Assembly: GCA_035552735.1 (NCBI GenBank)
Contig: DASZKX010000183.1
Coordinates: forward strand, 1 to 21,870
Direction: 5' to 3'
Length of the DNA: 21,870 nucleotides
Source: VAZQ01 sp035552735
GTDB taxonomy: Bacteria; Pseudomonadota; Alphaproteobacteria; Rhizobiales; Xanthobacteraceae
Made by a program: the position numbers and the translations under genes. The notes beneath the pieces were generated by a model. It had not been told where the DNA came from. It saw only the letters and a program-made list of their open reading frames with translations, and did no database searches. Numbering within the stretch: position 1 is the first letter of the stretch; each line of letters begins with the position of its first letter. Positions 1-6,866 of the stretch are shown here, piece after piece.

Positions 1-99
1 GGCGTCTAATTTCTGGCAATCCCGCGCCGGCTGCGTCATGATGATCCGGTATCGGGGTCGGGCCGACGCATCGCGGCGGCGCAAACAAAGCGGGGGGCC

Positions 100-414
100 A
101 TGATGAAGCAAATCGTGCTCGCAATTGTTCTCGCGCTCGGCGCGGGCGAGGTTGCACTTGCAGAGACGGCGGAAGAGCAGCAGGCGTGCACCAACGACGC
201 CTTCCAGCTCTGTCAAAACTTCATTCCCGACCGCAACCGGGTGTTCACCTGCCTGGTGGAGAACAAGAACCAGCTCTCCGCGCCCTGCCACACCGTGATG
301 GCCCCGTATCTGCCGGTCGAGCCGGTCGTGGCGCTGAGGAAACCGTCCGCGCCAGCGCCGCGTGATAAGGGCGCCGCCAAGAGCAAAGCGCCGCTCAACC
401 TCGCGCCCCACTAG
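100..414 (+). CDS. Small secreted Cys-rich-repeat protein (hypothetical)
   Basis: This 104-residue protein has a signal peptide (Met-Lys, then a hydrophobic Ile/Val/Leu/Ala run, with probable cleavage after ALA around residue 21). It is therefore probably periplasmic or exported. The mature part has four cysteines spaced C-x7-C-x12-C-x11-C, including CTNDAFQLC, a Phe-Thr-Cys-Leu segment and LSAPC. That spacing resembles a single copy of the Golgi-type Cys-rich repeat (cFGFR, PF00839) seen in small rhizobial secreted proteins. The tail is Pro/Ala/Lys-rich and probably disordered. Two tandem ATG codons (100 and 103) follow a G-run that may serve as ribosome binding site; I took the first. No catalytic residues are visible and the function is unknown. 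It stands alone, with a long non-coding stretch downstream. Confidence 0.75.
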   Translation: MMKQIVLAIVLALGAGEVALAETAEEQQACTNDAFQLCQNFIPDRNRVFTCLVENKNQLSAPCHTVMAPYLPVEPVVALRKPSAPAPRDKGAAKSKAPLNLAPH

Positions 415-525
415 CGGGCGGCCGGCGGGCGAAGAGCCAATTCCGTTTTCGCGATTGGGTGAAGGCGTTCCCTCCCGCTCGTCCCCGCGAAGTGCCGTCA
501 TCTGAGTGAGAGCATCTGATTGGCT

Positions 526-539
526 TTGATTTGCGTCAA
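526..539. promoter_or_regulatory. FixK/FNR-type binding site (TTGAT-N4-GTCAA)
   Basis: The sequence TTGATTTGCGTCAA fits the Crp/Fnr-family FixK2/FnrL core TTGA-N6-TCAA exactly. It lies in a larger 8-bp inverted repeat (522-529 with 536-543). If it acts as a class II activator site, rightward transcription would begin near 574, about 250 bases before the metY start codon. No minus-strand gene lies to its left, so rightward action is the natural reading. This is inference from the motif; no -10 box is convincing. Confidence 0.5.
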
Positions 540-575
540 AGCCTGGCTCCCCGCGCCCGCGCTACGGCAAGTGCG

Positions 576-597
576 CAAGTCGAGCAAACTCGACTTG
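576..597. repeat. 9-bp hairpin, GTCGAGCAAACTCGAC core
   Basis: A perfect 9-bp stem (576-584 with 589-597) encloses the loop CAAA. Its 16-base core (579-594) matches 15 of 16 bases of the hairpin at 2127-2142 on the other side of metY. It could be a small intergenic repeat, an RNA structure in the metY leader, or an attenuator. There is no following T-tract, so a simple terminator is unlikely. Confidence 0.55.
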
Positions 598-822
598 GGA
601 TGGCGAGGGAGTGAAACGCCGTGCCTACCCTAAATCAAGTCCGACACATTCGCGCCGAGATGTGTGCGTGCCGTAGCGCGCCCGTGGGGACGAGCGGCTT
701 CCAACTCCACTTGCTGAACGGCACGCGCGCGTCTTGACGCCCGCCGGGCTTCGATGCACCAACATCAACGCTGGCATGTCCGACATGTTCGCCATCCCGG
801 TTCGCCATAACGAGGACCAGCC

Positions 823-2106
823 ATGACCGAACGCATCCCAGGCTTCGCGACCCTGGCTATACATGCCGGCGCCCAGCCCGATCCGACGACCGGAGCACGG
901 GCGACGCCGATCTATCAGACCACCTCGTTCGTGTTCGAGGACGTCGATCATGCGGCTTCGTTGTTCGGCCTGCAGGCCTTCGGCAACATCTATACCCGCA
1001 TCGGCAACCCAACGACGGCGGTGCTGGAGGAGCGGGTCGCCGCGCTCGAGGGCGGCACCGCCGGGCTTGCGGTCGCCTCCGGCCATGGCGCGCAAGTCAT
1101 CGTCATGCACTGCCTGATGCAGCCGGGCGAGGAATTCGTCGCTTCCAAGAAGCTCTACGGGGGCTCGATCAATCAATTCAATCACGCCTTCAAGAACTTC
1201 GGTTGGAACGTGGTCTGGGCCGATCCCGACGATATCCGGACGTTCGAGCGCGCGATCACGCCCAAGACCAAGGCGATCTTCATCGAGTCGATCGCCAATC
1301 CGGGCGGCGTCATCACCGATATCGAGGCGATCGCCGCCGTGGCGCGGCGCGCGGGGGTTCCGCTCATCGTCGACAACACCCTCGCCACCCCCTACCTGTG
1401 CAAGCCGATCGACCACGGTGCCGACATCGTGGTGCATTCGTTGACCAAATTCCTCGGCGGCCATGGCAACTCCATGGGCGGGATGATCGTGGACGGCGGC
1501 AGGTTCAACTGGTCGCGCGAGGGACGCTATCCGATGCTGTCGGAGCCGCGGCCCGAGTATCACGGCGTGGTCATGCACGAGACCTTCGGCAATTTCGGCT
1601 TCGCCATGGCGTGCCGCATGCTGGCACTACGCGATATCGGGTCGGCGATCTCGCCGTTCAACTCGTTTCTCATTCTCATGGGGATCGAGACCTTGCCGCT
1701 GCGCATGCAGTGCCACTGCGACAATACCCAGGCGGTGACCGAATGGCTCGCCCGCCATCCCAAGATCGCCTGGGTGAGCTATCCGGGTCTTGCAGGCGAC
1801 AAGTATCACAGCCTGGCGCGCAAATACGTGCCCAAGGGCGCCGGCGCGGTCTTCACCTTCGGGCTCAAGGGCGGCTACGATGCCGGCGTCAAGCTCGTAT
1901 CCAACGTCATGCTGTTCTCCCACCTCGCCAATATCGGCGACACCCGTTCCCTCATCATCCACCCGGCCTCGACCACCCATCGCCAGCTCACCGACGCCCA
2001 GAAGGTGCAGGCCGGCGCCGGCCCCGATGTGGTGCGCCTATCGATCGGGCTGGAGGACAAGGACGACATCATTGCCGATCTCGAGCAGGCGCTCGCGACC
2101 GCATAA
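823..2106 (+). CDS. metY: O-acetylhomoserine sulfhydrylase (Cys/Met metabolism PLP enzyme)
   Basis: This 427-residue cytosolic enzyme belongs to the Cys/Met-metabolism PLP-dependent family (PF01053). Its length of about 430 residues, with insertions relative to cystathionine gamma-synthase, fits the MetY (O-acetylhomoserine aminocarboxypropyltransferase) branch, which makes homocysteine from O-acetylhomoserine and sulfide. Visible motifs are the substrate/PLP segment YTRIGNPT (57-64), the glycine-rich phosphate loop SGHGAQ (86-91), the cofactor aspartate in VDNTLATP (D184) and the Schiff-base lysine K209 in HSLTKFLGGHG. The ATG at 823 has a GAGG ribosome site seven bases upstream, and the family N-terminus (GFATLAIHAG) follows directly. 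A related O-succinylhomoserine sulfhydrylase (MetZ) is the main alternative, but the length favours MetY. The gene is alone on its strand, converging with a methyltransferase gene. Confidence 0.93.
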   Translation: MTERIPGFATLAIHAGAQPDPTTGARATPIYQTTSFVFEDVDHAASLFGLQAFGNIYTRIGNPTTAVLEERVAALEGGTAGLAVASGHGAQVIVMHCLMQPGEEFVASKKLYGGSINQFNHAFKNFGWNVVWADPDDIRTFERAITPKTKAIFIESIANPGGVITDIEAIAAVARRAGVPLIVDNTLATPYLCKPIDHGADIVVHSLTKFLGGHGNSMGGMIVDGGRFNWSREGRYPMLSEPRPEYHGVVMHETFGNFGFAMACRMLALRDIGSAISPFNSFLILMGIETLPLRMQCHCDNTQAVTEWLARHPKIAWVSYPGLAGDKYHSLARKYVPKGAGAVFTFGLKGGYDAGVKLVSNVMLFSHLANIGDTRSLIIHPASTTHRQLTDAQKVQAGAGPDVVRLSIGLEDKDDIIADLEQALATA

Positions 2107-2124
2107 GAGCGAATATCGGCGCTG

Positions 2125-2144
2125 CCGTCGATCAAACTCGACGG
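2125..2144. terminator. Hairpin between convergent metY and methyltransferase genes
   Basis: A perfect 7-bp stem CCGTCGA/TCGACGG (2125-2131 with 2138-2144) encloses the loop TCAAAC. It starts 19 bases after the metY stop and overlaps the last codons and TGA (2132-2134) of the convergent methyltransferase gene. It may terminate transcription in both directions, although no T-tract follows. Its core is nearly identical to the hairpin at 579-594. Confidence 0.4.
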
Positions 2145-2752
2145 AACACGCTGAATTGGAAGCGCTGCGTGCTTCCCATCGGCGTGTGATGATCGTGACG
2201 CCGCGTTTCGACCAGAATGAAATTGTCGCCTAAGACTTCGCCAAGGCTCGCGGCGTCGTAGCGGATCACCGGAAGGCCGCTGCACCGCTCCGGCCCGTCG
2301 GGCGCGAATGTGGCGATGATGGCATCTCCGCCTGGCCGGAGCGCTTCGCGCAAGCATTTGACGTAAGCGCTCCGATCCGCGGCGTCGGTCAAGAAATGAA
2401 ACGCAGCGCGATCATGCCACACGTCAAAGAGTTGAATCGGTTTCCATTTGATCACATCGGCAACGATCCATGTCACCCCCGCGGCCGCTTGTCCCAAACG
2501 TGCCTTCGCGGCAGCGAGAGCCGAGTCCGACAGATCGAGAACGGTCACGGCCTGGTAACCCTCATTGACCAGAGCGTCGACGAGGCGCGAAGCTCCTCCG
2601 CCGATATCAACGAACGCTGAATGGCGGGTTGCACCGATCGATCGGATGAGCTCCAAGCTGGTCGACGGAGTCTCTTGAAACCAACTGACCTCCCGTTCGC
2701 CCTTGGTCCGGTAGACATTTTCCCAATGCAGGCCGCGGTCCGAGGCGTTCAT
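2132..2752 (-). CDS. Class I SAM-dependent methyltransferase
   Basis: This 206-residue cytosolic protein has a Rossmann-type methyltransferase fold. Motif I is VDIGGGAS (48-55), the acidic end of strand beta-2 is VLDLS (71-75), and a WHDRAAFHFL segment (112-121) sits at the usual motif IV/post-IV place, followed by LRPGG. The substrate cannot be told from sequence. The family includes TPMT/tellurite-resistance-like small-molecule methyltransferases, so a small substrate is likely. I chose the ATG at 2752 rather than an upstream in-frame codon (2788) because AGAGAGAAGG lies just before it and the N-terminus LHWENVYRTKGEREVSWFQ is typical of the group. The start is 13 bases after the stop of the heme A synthase gene, so the two are probably co-transcribed. 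Confidence 0.85.
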   Translation of the reverse strand: MNASDRGLHWENVYRTKGEREVSWFQETPSTSLELIRSIGATRHSAFVDIGGGASRLVDALVNEGYQAVTVLDLSDSALAAAKARLGQAAAGVTWIVADVIKWKPIQLFDVWHDRAAFHFLTDAADRSAYVKCLREALRPGGDAIIATFAPDGPERCSGLPVIRYDAASLGEVLGDNFILVETRRHDHHTPMGSTQRFQFSVFRRV

Positions 2753-2765
2753 GGCCTTCTCTCTC

Positions 2766-3860
2766 TCAGCCGCGCGCCATAGCGCCAAGCTTGTCGGCCG
2801 GACCAGCGTTCAATTCCGCGGAATGGGCGCCCTCTGGCGCGGCCAAGGCGCGCCCATGCAGCACCGCGATCGTGAGCACGATCATGGCGGTGGCTTGATG
2901 CATCAGCGCGAGCCCGAGCGGCGCCTGCGCCAGCAAGGTCAGGATGCCGAGCGCGGCCTGCAGCGTGACGGCTGCGGCGAGCGTGAATGCACTCCGCAGC
3001 GCCGCTCCCCTCCGCAAGGTCCGCGTTACGTCGACGGCGTGCAGGATCGCGGCTGCCAGCAGCACATAGGCCACCATGCGATGATCGAATTGCACCGTCA
3101 GGGGATTTTCGAAGATATTTCGCCACCACGGCTCGTTGAACCATAGCTGCGATGACGCCGGTACGAGCCCGCCATCGATCAGCGGCCACGTGTTGTAGAT
3201 GAGGCCGGCACGCAGGCCCGCCACCAGCGCGCCCAGATAGATCTGCACCAGTACCAGGGCGACGAGGAATTTTGCGCTCGATCGAAGCCGCGTCGGCACG
3301 GTCGTGCCGGACCGGGGCGCGAGCCCCTGCGCGGTCCACAGCAGCGCGACATAGATGAGACCGGCGAGCGTCAGATGAAAGGCCAGCCGATATTGCGAGA
3401 CCTCGACGCGATTGGCGAGGCCGGAGGCCACCATCCACCAACCGGCCGCGCCTTGGAACGCGCCGAGGCCGAAGATCATCCAAAGCCGGGGGCGCAACCG
3501 CGGCTCGACCCGGCCCGTGAGGAGAAACCACAGGAACGGCAGCAGGAACGCGGCCCCAATCAGGCGCCCGAGCAGGCGGTGCGCCCATTCCCACCAGAAT
3601 ATGGTCTTGAACGCATCGAGGCTCATGCCGGGATTGAGCGCCTGGTACTGCGGAATGGTCTTGTATTTGTCGAACTGCGCCTGCCATGCCGCCGGGCTGA
3701 GCGGTGGCAAGGCGCCGGCCACCGGCTGCCACTCCACGATCGAGAGGCCGGATTCCGTAAGCCGCGTAGCGCCGCCCACCAGCACCATGGCAAAAACGAG
3801 CGCCGCCACGGCCAAGAGCCAGGTCCTGATGGCACGACGGCTGCGGTCAAGGTCGGTCAT
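2766..3860 (-). CDS. ctaA: Heme A synthase (COX15/CtaA family)
   Basis: This 364-residue integral membrane protein oxidises the C8 methyl of heme O to a formyl group, making heme A for aa3-type cytochrome c oxidase in the inner membrane. The sequence shows about eight transmembrane segments and the diagnostic histidines: H94 in WWEWAHRLLGR, H162 in FHLTLAGL, H260 in FDHRMVAY and H321 in LMHQATAM. The segment GGATRLTESGLSIVEWQPVAGALPP at 29-53 and the NTWPLIDG motif (223-230) are characteristic of the alphaproteobacterial/mitochondrial COX15 type. The reading frame is open further upstream to 4016, but that part is not family-like and would run across the divergent DUF2842 gene, so I start at the ATG at 3860 (MTDLDRSRRAIRTW). 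A methyltransferase gene follows on the same strand. Confidence 0.93.
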   Translation of the reverse strand: MTDLDRSRRAIRTWLLAVAALVFAMVLVGGATRLTESGLSIVEWQPVAGALPPLSPAAWQAQFDKYKTIPQYQALNPGMSLDAFKTIFWWEWAHRLLGRLIGAAFLLPFLWFLLTGRVEPRLRPRLWMIFGLGAFQGAAGWWMVASGLANRVEVSQYRLAFHLTLAGLIYVALLWTAQGLAPRSGTTVPTRLRSSAKFLVALVLVQIYLGALVAGLRAGLIYNTWPLIDGGLVPASSQLWFNEPWWRNIFENPLTVQFDHRMVAYVLLAAAILHAVDVTRTLRRGAALRSAFTLAAAVTLQAALGILTLLAQAPLGLALMHQATAMIVLTIAVLHGRALAAPEGAHSAELNAGPADKLGAMARG

Positions 3861-3922
3861 GCGGAATAGCGATGCTGGGTCACGGTGCGGGATCACGGTG
3901 CTTGCCGGGGACGGGCCGACCA

Positions 3923-3928
3923 TATAGT
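3923..3928 (+). promoter_or_regulatory. Possible -10 box (TATAGT) for the DUF2842 gene
   Basis: TATAGT lies 41 bases before the DUF2842 start codon in a GC-rich divergent region. TTGCCG (3902-3907) could be a -35 box, but the 15-base spacing is short. A direct repeat TCACGGTGC (3880-3888, 3893-3901) lies just upstream and could be an operator. The evidence is weak. Confidence 0.25.
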
Positions 3929-3969
3929 CGTGCGCGCGCGGTCGCAATCGAGCCCCCAACAGCCCAGCC

Positions 3970-4203
3970 ATGCCCATCCGAATACGCAAGCTCTTCGGCG
4001 CTGTCGCCCTCATCATCCTGGTGGTGGTCTGGGCGCTCGTGGCGATGGCGGTGGCTCAGTTTCCGGCCGTGAAGGCGAACGGGTTCCTGGAGACGCTCTA
4101 CTACGTGCTGGCCGGGCTCGGCTGGGTCCTGCCCGCCATGCCGCTCATCCGCTGGATGTCACGCGGCGAGCGCCGCCGCATCGGCGACGGTCCGGTGGGA
4201 TAA
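3970..4203 (+). CDS. DUF2842 family small membrane protein
   Basis: This 77-residue protein has two transmembrane helices, an N-terminal one (about residues 9-31, IILVVVWALVAMAVAQF) and a second (about 40-60, ending LPAMPLIRWM), followed by a basic tail. The pattern and the sequence YYVLAGLGWVLPAMPLIRWM match DUF2842 (PF11003), a small alphaproteobacterial inner-membrane protein of unknown function. It starts 109 bases from the start of the divergent heme A synthase gene, an arrangement I recall from related Rhizobiales. A role linked to respiration or cytochrome oxidase is only a guess from the neighbourhood. Confidence 0.85.
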   Translation: MPIRIRKLFGAVALIILVVVWALVAMAVAQFPAVKANGFLETLYYVLAGLGWVLPAMPLIRWMSRGERRRIGDGPVG

Positions 4204-4226
4204 GTGAGTCGTCTTGATCTCTGCAT

Positions 4227-4314
4227 GTCGTCCCGGCCGTGGCGCCGGGACCCATACGCTGCAGCCTCTACGGAGAGGGCACGGCGTATGGGTCCCTGCC
4301 TTCGCAGGGACGAC
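4227..4314. repeat. Cruciform intergenic palindrome (88 bases)
   Basis: Nested inverted repeats are directly visible. The outer arms GTCGTCCC (4227-4234) and GGGACGAC (4307-4314) pair perfectly. The inner arms GGGACCCATACGC (4247-4259) and GCGTATGGGTCCC (4284-4296) form a perfect 13-bp stem. It lies between the DUF2842 gene and the convergent deacetylase gene. This is the style of REP/BIME-like intergenic elements common in Bradyrhizobiaceae, and it may also serve as a bidirectional terminator. Confidence 0.75.
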
Positions 4315-4369
4315 TCGCTGAGGGACGTTCGAATACAACGAAGGGAGTGAGGCTGGCGCCCGCGCCCCG

Positions 4370-5428
4370 CTACGCCGCGTCCACCCGGCGGAAGCCGTTC
4401 CACATCGCGGTCGCCGCGCCGGAGAGCAGCACCCGCACATAGCGCGATTGCTGGTGCTCGCCGTTGAGCGAGATGCGGGGCAGCGCCGTGAGGTGGCCGC
4501 CGTGCTCCGGAAACAACACGCCCGGCCGGGTCGTCACCGCCGTCTTGAAGCCGAGCTCGGCCGCCAGGCGGAATTCGCGCGGCCCCGCCGAGGTCGGATC
4601 CCCCACTGGATAGCTCAGATGATCCGGGCGCACCCCGAGCGAGGCTTCGATCACCGAGCGGCTCATCGCCATCTCGGCCCGCGCCTGTCGCTCCGGCGTC
4701 TTCGCCAGCATCACGTGATTGACCGTATGGGCCCCGATGGTGACCAAGGGATCCGCGGCGAGCCGGCCCAAGTCCTCCCAGCTCATGCACAATTCCTCGC
4801 AAAAGGCCGCAATGTCGACCTGATAGCGCACCGACAGATCCCGCACCACGCGGCGCAGCTGGTCCTCGGTGCGAAAGCTGCGCACCCACTTGTAGAGCTG
4901 ATCGAAGACGTGATGCTTTTCCTCGAGCGTGGTGCATTCGAATCCGCGTTCCTGATCATCGATCAGGAGGACGATGCGCTGGTTGCGGGCCACCACCGCC
5001 TCGATGGCGAGCCACCACAGCTCCCCGATCCGGTCCGGAAAGCTGGTCGGAATGTAGACGGCGAACGGGACCTCATGCGCCTTGAGGATCGGATAGGCGA
5101 ACTGCAACGTGTCGCGGTAGCCGTCGTCGATGGTCACACAGACGAAACGGCGCTTGAAATCCCCCTCGACCAGGCGGCGGTGCATCTCGTCGAGGCTGAC
5201 GAGGTCGATGGGCTGGCGCCGCAGCTTGCGCACCACGCGTTCCAGAAAGCGGGGCGTGACCTCCAGGAGCTGGTTGGGCTGGAATGCGTCGGGGCGCGGC
5301 GGACGCACGTGATGCAACGTGACGATGGCGCCGATTCCGCCCACGAACGGCTGCATCAGGGCATGAGCGCCGCTGAAATAGAGCGTCTCGAGCCCGGCCC
5401 GAATGACGGTTTTCTTCAACCCGCTCAA
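4370..5428 (-). CDS. Polysaccharide deacetylase (NodB-homology, CE4-like)
   Basis: This 352-residue protein of the polysaccharide deacetylase family (PF01522) probably removes N- or O-acetyl groups from an extracellular polysaccharide. Motif 1 is TIDDGYRD with D101/D102, motif 2 is GAHTVNH with H234 and H238 as metal ligands, and a motif 3-like SYPVGDP lies at 272-278. A long insertion of about 130 residues separates motifs 1 and 2, as in several deacetylases of exopolysaccharide loci. No clear signal peptide is seen, although residues 1-40 contain a moderately hydrophobic stretch. The start is uncertain: the frame closes just upstream (TGA), the first usable codon is TTG at 5428, and the first ATG (residue 25) seems too late because family-like sequence precedes it. 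It is divergent from the GNAT gene. Confidence 0.85.
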   Translation of the reverse strand: MSGLKKTVIRAGLETLYFSGAHALMQPFVGGIGAIVTLHHVRPPRPDAFQPNQLLEVTPRFLERVVRKLRRQPIDLVSLDEMHRRLVEGDFKRRFVCVTIDDGYRDTLQFAYPILKAHEVPFAVYIPTSFPDRIGELWWLAIEAVVARNQRIVLLIDDQERGFECTTLEEKHHVFDQLYKWVRSFRTEDQLRRVVRDLSVRYQVDIAAFCEELCMSWEDLGRLAADPLVTIGAHTVNHVMLAKTPERQARAEMAMSRSVIEASLGVRPDHLSYPVGDPTSAGPREFRLAAELGFKTAVTTRPGVLFPEHGGHLTALPRISLNGEHQQSRYVRVLLSGAATAMWNGFRRVDAA

Positions 5429-5537
5429 TGGTCTGATCCCATTTCAGCCAGACTATCCCAACTCTTTGTTGATAATTCTTTGCCAATGTCCGCCTGGAAT
5501 CCGGCTTTCCGTCCGGAAATGCTGCAACGCACCGATG

Positions 5538-5579
5538 CTAGAGCGGTTTCTGCTTCCGGCCAATGTGGAACCGCTCGAG
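5538..5579. repeat. GAGCGGTT-type imperfect palindrome
   Basis: GAGCGGTT (5541-5548) pairs perfectly with AACCGCTC (5569-5576). The pairing extends inward by one wobble and one GC pair, and outward by two more pairs after one mismatch. Elements beginning CTAGAGCGGTTTC are frequent intergenic repeats in Rhizobiales, as I recall. It occupies the divergent region between the deacetylase and GNAT genes and argues against the GNAT gene starting at the ATG at 5535, which is at its edge. Confidence 0.6.
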
Positions 5580-5612
5580 GCCAAACCAAGGGGGGCTCGC
5601 TCGAGCCGCGCA

Positions 5613-6821
5613 ATGGGAATGAGCATCGCCGTCAACTATCACGCCGGCCAAGAGAATATCGTGTCCGACACCCTGCCCTGCGCGGGCCGGATCGTGCGGG
5701 TTGCGGTGCTCGACGACATGACGGCCGCCGAGCCGTTCTGGCGGGCGCTCGAACGCGAGGATGCGTGGGCGACCCCCTATCAGCGCTTCGATCTGCTGGC
5801 CGCCTGGCAGCACAATGTCGGCGCCCGCAAAGGCATCGTGCCGTTCATCGTGATCGGGTTCGATGTGTCCGGGCGGCCGCTGTTCTTGTGGCCGTTAGGG
5901 CGCAAGCAGATGGGGCTGTTCCGGGTCGCCGGCTTCCTCGGCTCCAAGCATGCAAGCTTCAATATCGGGTTGTGGCGTCGCGATCTGGCGGCCGCGATCG
6001 GTGAAAGCGACATCCGCAACCTGTTGACGGCAATTGCAGGCGGCCAGGCTGCGGTCGACGTGCTCACCCTCTACAGCCAGCCGCTGAGCTGGGCGGGAGT
6101 CGCCAATCCGTTCGCCTTGTTGCCGCGGCGATTGTCGGCCGAAGACGGCGCATGCCTCAACCTGGCTGCCGCCGCCGGCATCGAGGCGGCCGTGAGCCCC
6201 GGAATTCGATCACGGCTTCGCATCAAGGAAAAAAAGCTGAAGAAGCTTGCCGGCTATGGCTACGTCCAGCCGACGAGCGCGGCCGAGATCGATCGGCTGC
6301 TCGACGCCTTCTTTGCGCTCAAAGCCGTTCACATGCGGGCGCAAGGCCTCACCAATGTATTCGCGGAACCGGGCGTGGCCGAGTTCGTGCGCCAAGCGAG
6401 CCATACCCGGCTCCCCGACGGAAGGCCGCTCATCGAGCTGCACGCGCTCGAAGGCGGCGGCGAGGTACTCGCCCTCTACGGCGCCGTCGTCGACCCCTAC
6501 CGCTTCTCGGCGATGTTCAACACCTATACGCTGAGCCAGCATGCGCGCCACAGCCCCGGCCTGATCCTGCTGCAGCACATGATCGGCGCTTGCGCGCAGC
6601 GCGGGGCGCGCAGCTTCGACATCGGGGTCGGCCGCGCCCACTACAAGTCGTTCTTCTGCAAGGAGCCGGAACCGCTGTTCGATACATTCCTGGCGCTCAC
6701 GCCGCGCGGCCGCCTGGCCGCGCCGGTCTTCCGGATGGCATTTGCCGCCAAGCGGATGATCAAGTCCAAGCCGGCCCTATGGGCGGCGGTGCAATACTTG
6801 CGCCGCGCGCGCGCGGGTTAG
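5613..6821 (+). CDS. CelD/BcsL-like GNAT acyltransferase
   Basis: This is a cytosolic protein of 402 residues from this start. It belongs to the GNAT_acetyltr_6 group (PF13480; CelD/BcsL, with FemAB-like double GNAT folds), which acylates sugars or intermediates in exopolysaccharide or cellulose synthesis. The C-terminal half carries the typical pieces: a basic helix (RLRIKEKKLKKL), GEVLALYGAVVDPYRFSAMF, the long helix SPGLILLQHMIGACAQRGAR, and FDIGVGRAHYKSFF close to the end. The frame is open back to 5403, but the palindrome at 5538-5579 lies in that extension, so ATG 5613 or 5619 is likelier. Neither has a clear ribosome site. It lies within the exopolysaccharide gene cluster, between a deacetylase and a GumC-like gene. 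Confidence 0.8.
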   Translation: MGMSIAVNYHAGQENIVSDTLPCAGRIVRVAVLDDMTAAEPFWRALEREDAWATPYQRFDLLAAWQHNVGARKGIVPFIVIGFDVSGRPLFLWPLGRKQMGLFRVAGFLGSKHASFNIGLWRRDLAAAIGESDIRNLLTAIAGGQAAVDVLTLYSQPLSWAGVANPFALLPRRLSAEDGACLNLAAAAGIEAAVSPGIRSRLRIKEKKLKKLAGYGYVQPTSAAEIDRLLDAFFALKAVHMRAQGLTNVFAEPGVAEFVRQASHTRLPDGRPLIELHALEGGGEVLALYGAVVDPYRFSAMFNTYTLSQHARHSPGLILLQHMIGACAQRGARSFDIGVGRAHYKSFFCKEPEPLFDTFLALTPRGRLAAPVFRMAFAAKRMIKSKPALWAAVQYLRRARAG

Positions 6822-6866
6822 CGTCTTCGCATCCGCCGCACCGCATCCGGGCCTTTGAGTAGTCAA

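Larger units (their letters stand above)
415..822. other. Gene-free region upstream of metY, with hairpins
   Basis: No credible gene was found in these 408 bases; the antisense frame here only continues the shadow of metY. Seen directly: a FixK/FNR-like dyad at 526-539 inside an 8-bp stem (522-543), a 9-bp stem at 576-584/589-597, a 6-bp inverted repeat ACACAT/ATGTGT at 644-649/660-665, a near-perfect palindrome CATGTC-C-GACATG at 775-787, and a 9-base direct repeat GTTCGCCAT at 787-795 and 800-808. Much of this could be a long structured 5' leader of metY. I looked for the SAM-II riboswitch consensus and did not find it. Confidence 0.6.

Noticed and set aside
415..822. SAM-II or other SAM riboswitch upstream of metY
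   Set aside because: The conserved SAM-II core elements were looked for and not found; the hairpins seen do not fit a known class.
3861..4016. Upstream extension of the heme A synthase frame
   Set aside because: Not family-like and overlaps the divergent DUF2842 gene; ATG 3860 gives the usual length of about 360 residues.
4448..6004. 518-residue plus-strand open frame over the deacetylase
   Set aside because: Antisense shadow of the deacetylase; its downstream end runs out of frame through the GNAT gene.
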